Shown: positions 53,634 through 61,722 of the stretch, in pieces
Numbering within the stretch: position 1 is the first letter of the stretch
Layout of the letters: each line of letters starts with the position of its first letter
Origin: Ruegeria_B marisflavi
GTDB lineage: Bacteria > Pseudomonadota > Alphaproteobacteria > Rhodobacterales > Rhodobacteraceae
DNA length: 64,000 nt
Assembly: GCF_025673445.1 (NCBI RefSeq)
Contig: NZ_JAOVQN010000003.1
Coordinates: forward strand, 242,768-306,767
Reading direction: 5' to 3'
The notes under the pieces: generated by a model
What the model saw: the letters and a program-made list of their open reading frames with translations, nothing else
What the model was told of the DNA's origin: nothing
Databases searched by the model: none
Translations under genes and position numbers: made by a program

Positions 53634-53653
53634 GATATATTGCGCGATATATC
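53634..53653. repeat. AT-rich palindrome downstream of the integrase gene
   Basis: GATATAT-TGCGCG-ATATATC is a perfect inverted repeat; it shares ATATATTG-N4-ATATATC with 52390-52408. Confidence 0.55.
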
Positions 53654-53735
53654 AATATCGTTCGTTTTCAATGGGTTACAAATCACCCTTAATCGTGCCA
53701 TGATCATACAGGATCAGCAAAGGAGCGATTGAGCG

Positions 53736-53978
53736 ATGACCCCGGAACAAACTTTTCACCAGTGGGACTGGGCGGTCCCTGCCGACCTGCACCCCGGCGA
53801 GAAGGCCGGGCAATTGCGCATACAGACGGCCAGTCTGGCCGTTCATCGTCGAAAGAATAGCGGCCCGGCATTCGTCGAATTTGGGCCGGGATCGTACCGC
53901 TATTGGCGCGACGGTCGGACGCGGCTGGAACAACTCGCATACCTTCGTAGCATTCAGCCCGAGGGTAACGCCGCCTGA
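53736..53978 (+). CDS. Small AlpA/excisionase-like DNA-binding protein
   Basis: An 80-residue protein. The segment SLAVHRRKNSGPAFVEFG followed by YRYWRDGRTRLEQL has the winged-helix pattern RR..G.GP.FV..G...RY...DL seen in AlpA, phage excisionases and MerR-like small regulators. AGGAG precedes the ATG by ten bases. Located between an integrase and a replication primase, it fits an excisionase or island regulator. The assignment is from pattern only, and the N-terminal helix is atypical. Confidence 0.6.
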   Translation: MTPEQTFHQWDWAVPADLHPGEKAGQLRIQTASLAVHRRKNSGPAFVEFGPGSYRYWRDGRTRLEQLAYLRSIQPEGNAA

Positions 53979-54080
53979 CCGCGATCACCTTGCCCCGCCC
54001 TGACCGGCGCGGGTAGCCTATAACCCGACCACGTAAGACCGGAACCCAGCGATGGACCGACGGGTGTGCGGAACGGAAAA

Positions 54081-54106
54081 GGCCGGGTGGATCGCTCCAC
54101 CCGGCC
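54081..54106. terminator. Strong hairpin between the AlpA-like gene and the primase gene
   Basis: Perfect 11-base arms GGCCGGGTGGA/TCCACCCGGCC with a TCGC loop, AAAA before and GTTCT after. It probably terminates the short integrase-side transcript or protects it. Confidence 0.6.
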
Positions 54107-54146
54107 CGTTCTGAACCCCAACCCCAGCCACGGGAAAGGTCTGTAC

Positions 54147-56645
54147 ATGCATTTTACCGCCATCGACACCGCATCGCAAGACGCATGGAGCCGCGCCATC
54201 CAAGAGCGCAATTGGGCAATTTTCGCCATCACGCGGCCCGAGGATGGCAGCGCAAAACTCGGCAAATATCCGACTGGCATCATCCCCAGCGAGTATCAAC
54301 ACGAGCGCGGCGCATGGGGACAGCCGATCAGCGTTTATGACGCGGCGCACTGGACATTTTCCGAGGCATGTCAACAGGTTAAGACGTTGACGCCGCCACC
54401 AGGTATTCTTCGTTTCGCTGTCGGATACTTGCCGCGACCGGGTAGCGCTTTGGTCATCGGCGACTTGGACAACTGCCGCGACCCGTTGACGGGTGCCATC
54501 AGTCCATGGGCGGCTCAAATATTGGCGCTTGAGTCGACTTATGCCGAGGTCTCGACCAGTGGCACCGGCATTCGCCTGTTGATGGAACGCCAAGACGGCG
54601 ACGACCAGCACTCCAGCGGTGAACGGAGCGATACGGGTTTCTTCGCCAATGGCAGCAAGGGTGCTGTTCTGACATTCCAGCGCCTGAACGATGCAATGCC
54701 CGTTGCCGCTCCTGCGATCCGCAATGCTATCGTCGCTCGCAAGGGAGTTGATCCCGAGCGCAACCATCGCGTCGATGGGCAGGATTACGGCGAGGTGGGT
54801 GTCGACTTATTGCGGGCTGTGGTGATGAGCATCCCGAACGATGGTCGTTACAGATACGACGACTGGGTCGCTGTCGGACATGCGATTCAGACGGTTGATG
54901 ACGGACAGGCTGGGTGGGAAATCTTCCGCGACTGGTCCGACAAATTCCCCGGCAAGCGCACAGAGAATACCGTCCGCAAGTGGCAACGCGGTCTGAAGGC
55001 AAACGGCACGGTCGGTTTCGGAACGCTTGTCTACATGGCCCGAGGGCACAAGTCCTATGTCGATGGCGGACGGATGCCGCCCGAGGTTGAAGCCATGCTG
55101 GATCAGCAAAGGATCGCCCAACTGGCCGCCAAGATGCCGCCGGTCGAAGGCAAGGCGGGCGAGATTCGGGCCGAACTGGTCAAGCTGGTCGGAGCCTCAC
55201 CGGTGACGGTCGATAACCGCCTGCGGGAACTGAAGGCGGATCACGGTATCGGCCTTGGTGCGCTCCGGGCCGAACTGTCGCAATTGCAAGGGTCCTGTGA
55301 CGTCAGCGACGAGCGAACACATTCGCAGATTGCCGACCACTTTTTCCAGACCTTGCCGGAACCGAAGACCGTGCCGAACGCGGGCGCGTTCTGGAACTAC
55401 GATGCCGATGTCGGCATCTGGCGCAGTTATGATGTAACCAAGGTCGCTGCACAGATCGGGCGCACCTATGTCGGCGAAAAGAACTGCAAGCGTCAGAGCG
55501 ATTACCGGGGCATCACCCAGCACTTGTACGACACTTGGGAAGATGAACGGTTCTTCAGAGACGCGCCACGCGGCATCATGGCGGCTGATGCGTTCTATCG
55601 GCTGCAAGACGGGCGCGTCGTGTGCGAACCGAAGTCGCCGGAACACCGCGCAACCTTCGCCTTGACAGTGCAGCCGGATTTCAACAAAACGCCCGACCTG
55701 TTCCTGCGGGTTTTGCGCGAAGCGTTCACGCCAACAGAGGCACAACTTTTGGCACAGGTTGGAAGCGGATCGTTCGCAAACCTGGAAGCCGCCCGCCAAG
55801 CGTATCAACAGGACGTCGACGCCCAATTGCGCAATCTGCAAAAGGCATTCGGCGGCACCCTGTTCGGGCTGATGACGAAATATGAAAAAGCCCCGTTTCT
55901 CTATGGTGCAGCCGGATCGTTCAAATCGAAGACGATCAAGGTTCTTGAGTCCCTGATCGACGCTGATGCGGTTTGTTCGGTGTCGCCGCAGGATATGGGA
56001 AGCGATTATGACAGGTCGTTCCTGTCGCAACGCCTGCTGAACGTGGTGCCGGAAATCGACAGCGACGAACCTGTTGCCGCCGGATCGTTCAAGAGCATGA
56101 TCAGCGGCGATACGATGAAAGGCCGCAATCCGTTCGAACGTCCGTTCAAGTTCGAACCCATGGCGGCACATTGGTTCGCCGGGAACTACTACATCACGAC
56201 CAAGGACACGTCGAAAGGGTTCTGGCGTCGTTGGCTGGTCTTTCGGTTCTGGTCGGGCAAGGACGAAGCGGACCGCGATCAGACGCTGTTGCCGCGCATC
56301 ATGGAAAGCGAACTGCCTGCCATCGTGGCATGGGCGTTCCGTGGTGTTGAACTGCTGATCGCCGAAGGTTTCACCGAAACACATACGCACCGGTACAGTC
56401 TGACGGAGTGGAGCGAGCGTTACGACAGCGTTCTATCTTGGCTGCACGCTGAAGACAGTGGCGTTTGTCGACGTCAGTACGGCGATCCGTTGCCGAACAC
56501 TGAAGCATTTCAGCTTTACAAACAGTGGTGCATGGCCGCTGAACGTCGTCCACTTGGACGGAATAAGTTCCTTGATCGCTTGGCTGAAGCTGGTCATCCG
56601 CAGAGTAGACGGCTGATTGGTACGTTGGAGCGTTGCAGACGGTAA
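54147..56645 (+). CDS. AEP primase / SF3 helicase replication protein of a P4-like element
   Basis: An 832-residue protein for autonomous replication. Residues about 1-200 are a primase-polymerase-like domain with the metal motif IGDLDN (Asp106, Asp108) and the STSGTGIRL motif. PriCT_2 follows (about 216-285: DDWVAVGHAIQ to TVRKWQRG). The helicase part has an atypical P-loop, YGAAGSFKSKT at 586-596, in which Phe precedes the lysine, then NVVPEID, sensor-type MISGDTMKGRNPFERPF, AHWFAGN and GFWRRWLVFRF. The ATG at 54147 with AAAGG upstream is used; the frame from 54066 overlaps a hairpin. Codon use is less GC-biased than in flanking genes. Confidence 0.9.
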   Translation: MHFTAIDTASQDAWSRAIQERNWAIFAITRPEDGSAKLGKYPTGIIPSEYQHERGAWGQPISVYDAAHWTFSEACQQVKTLTPPPGILRFAVGYLPRPGSALVIGDLDNCRDPLTGAISPWAAQILALESTYAEVSTSGTGIRLLMERQDGDDQHSSGERSDTGFFANGSKGAVLTFQRLNDAMPVAAPAIRNAIVARKGVDPERNHRVDGQDYGEVGVDLLRAVVMSIPNDGRYRYDDWVAVGHAIQTVDDGQAGWEIFRDWSDKFPGKRTENTVRKWQRGLKANGTVGFGTLVYMARGHKSYVDGGRMPPEVEAMLDQQRIAQLAAKMPPVEGKAGEIRAELVKLVGASPVTVDNRLRELKADHGIGLGALRAELSQLQGSCDVSDERTHSQIADHFFQTLPEPKTVPNAGAFWNYDADVGIWRSYDVTKVAAQIGRTYVGEKNCKRQSDYRGITQHLYDTWEDERFFRDAPRGIMAADAFYRLQDGRVVCEPKSPEHRATFALTVQPDFNKTPDLFLRVLREAFTPTEAQLLAQVGSGSFANLEAARQAYQQDVDAQLRNLQKAFGGTLFGLMTKYEKAPFLYGAAGSFKSKTIKVLESLIDADAVCSVSPQDMGSDYDRSFLSQRLLNVVPEIDSDEPVAAGSFKSMISGDTMKGRNPFERPFKFEPMAAHWFAGNYYITTKDTSKGFWRRWLVFRFWSGKDEADRDQTLLPRIMESELPAIVAWAFRGVELLIAEGFTETHTHRYSLTEWSERYDSVLSWLHAEDSGVCRRQYGDPLPNTEAFQLYKQWCMAAERRPLGRNKFLDRLAEAGHPQSRRLIGTLERCRR

Positions 56646-56919
56646 ATCTGCACGCTTTTCACGGTTTTGACTCTATTAATTAAATGTAACGGGAGAAAAA
56701 AAATTCGAGATATTTTTTTTGTGTAATGAGGGTTAATAGTCGAGTGAAAGCGTGAAAAGCGTACATGCTGATAAACCCGCCTTCTTATAGTGTTCGGTAT
56801 ATGTGTTGGTTTGCTGCGATCTATTGACGGCTGGGAAGAGACTTGGCGGTGAGATGTTGACAGGCAGCCAAAATATTCGGCAAACTTCATGAATATTGTT
56901 ATGAGAGCTGGGGGTAATT
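56646..56919. other. Origin-like AT-rich region with inverted iterons
   Basis: CACGCTTTTCACG at 56651-56663 and CGTGAAAAGCGTA at 56751-56763 are inverted copies (12 of 13 match). A second partial copy GTGAAAGC abuts the right one, and TTAATAG occurs on the inner side of both. Between them lies very AT-rich DNA with eight A at 56696-56703 and eight T at 56713-56720. This is the layout of a small replication origin, directly after the replication protein gene. No gene is supported in this stretch. Confidence 0.5.
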
Positions 56920-58161
56920 ATGGCTCAACCACATATCGCGACAAAGTTTCAGCATCCTGTCGCTCCTGACTTCTCCTACTGGGACAGCACAACTGGCGCA
57001 CTTGAATGGAATGGCTTTGGTGAACTGAACGCCGGTGTAGGTTACCACTTGGGCGACGATTATTTTCCGACAGGCAGCAACATCGAAATCGGTGCCATTG
57101 CGAATGGCTATGCGATCGAGTCCGGCGAGAATGCCGGACTTGGTTTTTATGTAGTCGTCCGGCACGATCTGCCCGATGGTACCGAGGTATTCTCGCTTTA
57201 TGCTCACATGGAAAGTCTTTCTACGGTCGGTGAGATCGAAAAAGGCTCTGGTGTTGAAGTCCAGGTCGATATTGGTGAAACGCTTGGGATCGTTGGTAGT
57301 ACCGGCACGGGCGGGTACCATCTCCATCTCGAGATCAGCGACTTCGGCGACAAATTCTCCTTACCGGGTTCTGGCGTTAACTACGCCAAGAGCTACGATA
57401 ACCAATACAGCCCCGCCTTTTCTGGCCCCGATCCCGTTTCCTACAGTCCTGATGGAGACCCGGTGCTTGGTGTTGGGATTGGCATCTATGATCCTAGCAA
57501 CTTCATCGAAAGCAACAACACCACAGCCAAGGTGATGGCAAATTACGGTCCTACAGGTCCGACGATGGCACCTGAAGGCAAAGCTCCTGAGGGAATAATC
57601 GGCAAGCCGTCCAGTGCCCTCGCTGATCCGAGCTTCGAGTCTGACGGTCTTGCGGCTTGGACGACGCTTGGCTCCGCCAGTATTGTCGAACACGCCGACA
57701 TCGACGGCTCGAACAACAGTACCGATGTTGCCGCCACAGCAACGGACGGTCTATATTTTGCGATGCTGACGAGCTTCGGTGCAGAAGCAAACGAAATCGA
57801 GGCCCTGCTAGGTCTATCGGACGGGGCTATTTCCAACCGAACCGGAATCGCGGTCACGAACGGGGCCGTAATGGCTACAACGATCGACTTGGGTGCTCGT
57901 GAGGACTCGTTTTACTTCGACTTCTATTTCGATTCAAACGACTACGCGCCCTATAACGATGTAGCAATCCTTGTGGTGGACGGTGAAATTTACACGCTAT
58001 CCGACGTTAATGCCGTCGGTGACTACGGAGACTCTGGCTGGATCAATACTGGGCTCACGGGTCTTTCGTCCGGCGAACACACGGTCGCTATTGCTGTTCT
58101 CAATACACGGGACACCATCCTAGACTCTGCAATCTATGTCGATGATTTCTCTTTCGCCTGA
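56920..58161 (+). CDS. M23 (LytM) metallopeptidase with C-terminal beta-sandwich-like domain, no signal peptide
   Basis: A 413-residue protein. Residues about 35-175 are an M23 domain with complete zinc site: HLGDD (His43, Asp47), LYAHME (His96), and GTGGYHLHLEIS (His134, His136). A Gly/Asn-rich linker leads to a C-terminal domain (about 235-413) with DPSFESDGLAAWTTLG at its start and an IYVDDFSF end, a pattern seen in extracellular carbohydrate-binding-like sandwich domains. There is no signal peptide, although the protein looks extracellular; type I secretion or phage-type delivery is possible. GGGGG precedes the ATG. It is the only cargo-like gene of the island. Confidence 0.82.
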   Translation: MAQPHIATKFQHPVAPDFSYWDSTTGALEWNGFGELNAGVGYHLGDDYFPTGSNIEIGAIANGYAIESGENAGLGFYVVVRHDLPDGTEVFSLYAHMESLSTVGEIEKGSGVEVQVDIGETLGIVGSTGTGGYHLHLEISDFGDKFSLPGSGVNYAKSYDNQYSPAFSGPDPVSYSPDGDPVLGVGIGIYDPSNFIESNNTTAKVMANYGPTGPTMAPEGKAPEGIIGKPSSALADPSFESDGLAAWTTLGSASIVEHADIDGSNNSTDVAATATDGLYFAMLTSFGAEANEIEALLGLSDGAISNRTGIAVTNGAVMATTIDLGAREDSFYFDFYFDSNDYAPYNDVAILVVDGEIYTLSDVNAVGDYGDSGWINTGLTGLSSGEHTVAIAVLNTRDTILDSAIYVDDFSFA

Positions 58162-58533
58162 GTTTGGTCAGGTACTGAGATACAGAAAACACCTCGTTCA
58201 TAGTCCCGTGATCTCGGCAATGTGCCGGTCTCGCTTTGAGCGATAGACAGGGCAAGGGATCGACGGGCTGACGCCCGCTCACCCCACCCCTGACAGTTCT
58301 CAAATCCTCTTGATCCGCCTGCCATCCCGGCAGGTCCGAGAAAACCGGCAAGCGCCGCCGGTGGCGTCGGTTCCGGTCGAGAATTCCGGTTCCTCCCACG
58401 CGCAGGCGCGCGGTTCCCTCCCAAATTCACGCCCTCCACCCGGTTGTCACGGCCCCGCCAGGCCGCAGGACGGGCTTTGCCCTTAACCACCATCCCCCGC
58501 ATCGCCCCTGCTGCCAACGGTCGATGACGCACC

Positions 58534-58557
58534 TGAATATAGCGCACCGTATATTCA
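58534..58557. repeat. 24-base palindrome, core-site-like
   Basis: TGAATATA and TATATTCA arms flank an eight-base GC-rich centre (GCGCACCG). Eight-base arms around a 6-8 base centre are what tyrosine recombinases bind. Confidence 0.45.
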
Positions 58558-59147
58558 ATCCCTGTCGCCATCGGCCATCGGCCATCGCCAGCGCCACCAT
58601 CACCACCCCCTAGGGGGGGGCGGAGGGTCGAAAGGATCGCGCGGGGACCATCACCGCGCAGGGGTCACGAATTTATCATCCAAAGCACAAAATGACCTGC
58701 CAGTTTGCTTATATAAGTCAATATTTACTCAAAAAATAGCGATTAAAAATTGTCCATCTTTAGGAAAGTATTGAAAGTAGAATTGATGCGCTCTATTGTC
58801 GACTCGCGCGTCCCGGCGCGGACGGCGGAGCCAATTCTTATGCAGCACGAGACCAACGCGACAGCCTGCCAACGTCTTTGACTCGCCGTAATCGCCACTC
58901 TGCTTGACGCAGCAGCGCGACATTGCCCATTACCGCCGAAAGCAGATCACGAGCGGGCCGCGTCGTGGCTCTGGCTGTTTGTAGAAATACGAGGAAAAGC
59001 AGCGATCGGAATGCGAAGCTTGAACTCCTGCTCGATAGACTTGAAAATCAGGAACCTAGGCTCTGGACCTATAAACGGGGCATGGTCTCAACGGCAGCTG
59101 TGACCCAGAGCGGACACTGGCGAAAAATGCGGCTATGACCGAGTTGC

Positions 59148-59224
59148 GGACAAACCGGCCAGATGCATGCGCGGCATGTCCTCTCGTCCAGATAACTGCC
59201 CAGGAACTGGAACCTCGCTGCGGC
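59148..59224. repeat. Dispersed repeat, copy 1
   Basis: This 77-base segment matches 63924-64000 in the same orientation with nine mismatches (about 88%). It begins GGACAAACCGG and ends CCTCGCTGCGGC; the longest exact block is CTGCCCAGGAACT. Confidence 0.75.
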
Positions 59225-59627
59225 GCAGCTCAATTTCCCGAAAGCGGTCGTTCAAGCAGTACCTAATCAACCGGATCAGAAGCGGTCGTTCGCTGCACCG
59301 GTCTCGGACGTCTCAGTTGCGGACTTTCCAGACCTCCGGCTGGTCGGTTTCAACTGGTGCGAACGGCCCTTTGCTGACTTTCATCACAGGCCGCGACGCC
59401 GCGATGCAGCTCACGCATTCCGGCCGTTCGTGCATCTCGCAGCATTTTTTCGACGGCAATGACCGGGTCGCGGACGAACCGGAAAAAGACACTTGTAGGA
59501 CGAATGACCGCATTGAGAAACGCTATTTGTTGCGGATCAATCTACGGCCGTGAGGATCAAAGACTGATCCGTTGTCCTTATCCAACAACTAATCCTCCAA
59601 AAACGGAGAGATATTCGTTTTGGACTA

Positions 59628-59984
59628 CTATGCCGAGACCGCTGTGACCATAATCTCTATAAGGCAGTCATCGTGCCAGAGACGAGCCTGCGTGCAGACG
59701 CGAGATGGTATGTTTTCGGGATCGAGCCAGGCAAGATAAACCTCGTTCATTGCCTCAAAGTGAGCCATGTCGGCGATCCAGATTTCGCACCTCAAGAGCC
59801 GTGATTTATCACTACCGGCCAGTGCTAGGGCACGATCTACATTGTCCAAAGTATCAGCAGTTTGACCTCTTATGTCCAGACTGATGTCGTTGGACGTAAG
59901 ACCTGACAGATAGGCAACGCCGCCGTAGACTGTTGCTGTGCTGAGATAGGGATACACATCGGGTTCGTAACGTTGGATCGGCAT
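59628..59984 (-). CDS. RidA/YjgF family protein
   Basis: A 118-residue protein of the Rid family: YLSTATVYGGVAYLSGLTSND, IRGQTADTLDNVDRALALAGSDKSRLLRCEIWIADM and PSRVCTQARLW, where the Arg in PSR contacts substrate carboxylates in RidA. It lacks the full C-terminal glutamate motif (ends DCLIEIMVTAV with Glu present). RidA removes reactive imines and enamines. AGGAG lies eight bases before the ATG at 59984, preferred to a GTG nine bases upstream. It stands alone within a gene-poor zone. Confidence 0.85.
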   Translation of the reverse strand: MPIQRYEPDVYPYLSTATVYGGVAYLSGLTSNDISLDIRGQTADTLDNVDRALALAGSDKSRLLRCEIWIADMAHFEAMNEVYLAWLDPENIPSRVCTQARLWHDDCLIEIMVTAVSA

Positions 59985-60678
59985 CGTTCTCACTCCTGTT
60001 TCCTGTTGGTGTAGATAGAATCCCGAACATGTTCTGCCGACCCTTTTTAAAGCGTATCTACCGCGTCTATTATTGTGGAATAGTCAGGACAGAACCTCTC
60101 ACAGAACCAACCCTTTTGTTCGGATCATCGACTACCCCTCTAACTTCCTCCAATAGATTACCGAGAAAGTCAGAAAACTCCAAAGCTGACATTCGAACGT
60201 CGTGCTGCATAGGTCACTCTGGGCTCGGAGCCGCCTTGCTGCAGTGCGGCGTCGCCGGTTAATTCTGCGATCCGAAAGCTGTCATTGGCCCCAAGAGGGA
60301 GACATCGTCTTTTCGGTGGCTTGACCAAGTTTACCGACGTTCGGTGAACGGGAGCGGCCGCTTGAATTTCTTGGGCTGATTGGCGGCTCTGAGCCCTTAC
60401 CGGACTTGATCCAGCTGTGACGCTCGCAGATGCGGCGTGAAATCGACTGAAGCTGTCAGCTGCGACGCAGAAAGCAAAGCGGCCGTTCGTGACAACCGCA
60501 GCGAGCACTCGGGCGCCGATGTCCGAGTTGCGGGACGAAGCTGCCGTTCGTTGCATGGCTGCAGCGATGCTCTGAAAAATTAGCGCCAGGCGGACAAAAC
60601 TCCCTGCGAAGCCTATGGAAGACATTTGAAATAAGGCACTGACAGGTCGGTTTTCTTGGATGATCTGAACAAGTCGCG
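59985..60678. other. 694-base gene-poor region with degenerate repeat motifs
   Basis: No supported gene. Short frames on both strands have no ribosome site or recognisable domain. From about 60330 the sequence contains GCGGCCGTTCG-like motifs (60479-60489, and a variant near 60541) related to those at 59243 and 59281. Confidence 0.5.
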
Positions 60679-61494
60679 CTATGAACGAATTCGGCCGACA
60701 TAAAGGTTGCGCATCTTTAGTGTAATCCCCCCCTCCGGGAATGGTGGAAAGGCGCTCGGAAACCCGAAGTCTCGATAGTTCATTCCATGACCCTTCAGAC
60801 TTGGACCGACAGACCAAAGGATCGGCTTTGTCAGATCCTGAAGTTCAGGCTTGCACTGCTGTTTCCATTCTTCACCGCACCCCGGCGGCATAACATTTGG
60901 CCCCTTTAGTGAATAGATTTCTCTGCCATTACAGATGACTTGTAGAAAACCATCGGCGCCGTTTGACCATTTCACGCGCATGACCACGCTGTTCCACTGG
61001 CCAAACCGGTTCGGAGAGAAACATCTCTTGTCCTCGAACGTCACACCCTTGGCCGAGTCCAGATACATCTCGTACATGTGGTTCTTGATGGTATTGGAGC
61101 GCTGCCATTCGGCGATCCACAAGCGGCTCCGGTAATTTACTTTGCCCCAGCCACGCCCGTTGTACCGAAACGCGGGGTCAACCCAGATCTCCATTGAGTA
61201 TTCGTACGCACGCCCCATGCGTTGCTTTTCGCGCGCATTGAGTTGGGAACGACTGTTGCCGTTGGCGCAGTCGCTTTCACCACGCCCGTCACCATAGGGG
61301 CGTTTCTGGCAGTCCCCGCGTCGCATCTTGAATATTACCTCACCATTCTTCACGACCGGGGCGACGCCAGAATTTGTGCCAACAACGAAGCCTGATGGCG
61401 CCTGTGCCAAAACTTCAGGCGAGCCGAGCAGGAGTACGAAGATCAGAGCCGCTATTTGCGCAATCGTTCGACGGCTGTTCCTGGTTTCCAACAA
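60679..61494 (-). CDS. Secreted polysaccharide-lyase-like protein (jelly-roll fold)
   Basis: A 271-residue exported protein with signal peptide (TIAQIAALIFVLLLGSPEVLA). The mature part resembles the Polysacc_lyase (heparin lyase I-like) family: AYEYSMEIWVDP, IAEWQRSN, WNSVVMRVKWSNGADGFLQVICNGREIY, and a C-terminal LYVGRI strand. Several cysteines (DCQKR, SDCANG, KRCF, VICNG, PGC) may form disulfides. The start is a TTG at 61494 with GGAGG seven bases upstream. It is divergent from a second protein of similar type. Substrate unknown; loss of catalysis cannot be excluded. Confidence 0.75.
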   Translation of the reverse strand: MLETRNSRRTIAQIAALIFVLLLGSPEVLAQAPSGFVVGTNSGVAPVVKNGEVIFKMRRGDCQKRPYGDGRGESDCANGNSRSQLNAREKQRMGRAYEYSMEIWVDPAFRYNGRGWGKVNYRSRLWIAEWQRSNTIKNHMYEMYLDSAKGVTFEDKRCFSPNRFGQWNSVVMRVKWSNGADGFLQVICNGREIYSLKGPNVMPPGCGEEWKQQCKPELQDLTKPILWSVGPSLKGHGMNYRDFGFPSAFPPFPEGGITLKMRNLYVGRIRS

Positions 61495-61722
61495 TCAGCT
61501 ACCTCCACCACTTTGCGCATGGTTGACTCACAGGTTTGCAGACGATCCCTCGCGGCGCAAGTTTGTTGGATGTCCTTGTTTGGTTGGGGCGGCTTAGACA
61601 TGGGTCGCCAGCCGACGCGCTCCGAAGGCTCACGAATTTTGATTTTGTTCAGTGTTGCTGTAGCCTTGGAGCGTTAGAAGCCCCTTGATGTCCGTATGCA
61701 GGCTGCGGGAAAGGAGACGCAA
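61495..61722. other. Divergent control region of the two lyase-like genes
   Basis: A 228-base region that must hold both promoters. TTGATT near 61640 followed by TAGCCT at 16 bases is a weak plus-strand candidate. No operator palindrome is clear. Confidence 0.35.

Larger units (their letters stand above)
58162..59627. other. 1.47 kb gene-poor region with repeats
   Basis: No convincing gene is seen. A minus-strand frame (58134-58571) is compositionally odd, rich in Arg/Gly/Pro, and has no family match. The region holds a 24-base palindrome at 58534-58557, three tandem GCCATCG units (58567-58587), a CCCCCTAGGGGG palindrome (58606-58617), an AT-rich stretch (58690-58760), and from 59050 many degenerate repeat motifs. 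It looks like the decayed right flank of the island. Confidence 0.55.

Noticed and set aside
58134..58571. 145-residue minus-strand frame after the M23 gene
   Set aside because: It overlaps the 3' end of the M23 gene, is Arg/Gly/Pro-rich, and carries the 24-base palindrome in its first codons. Kept only as a note.
59167..59553. 128-residue plus-strand frame in the repeat zone
   Set aside because: It translates the dispersed repeat motifs; no ribosome site and no similarity to a known family.
59243..60550. CRISPR-like repeated motif
   Set aside because: Spacing is irregular, copies are degenerate and short, and no cas gene is present.
60170..60817. 215-residue minus-strand frame overlapping the lyase gene end
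   Set aside because: Low-complexity Ser/Ala/Arg composition, runs through repeat motifs, no ribosome site or domain.
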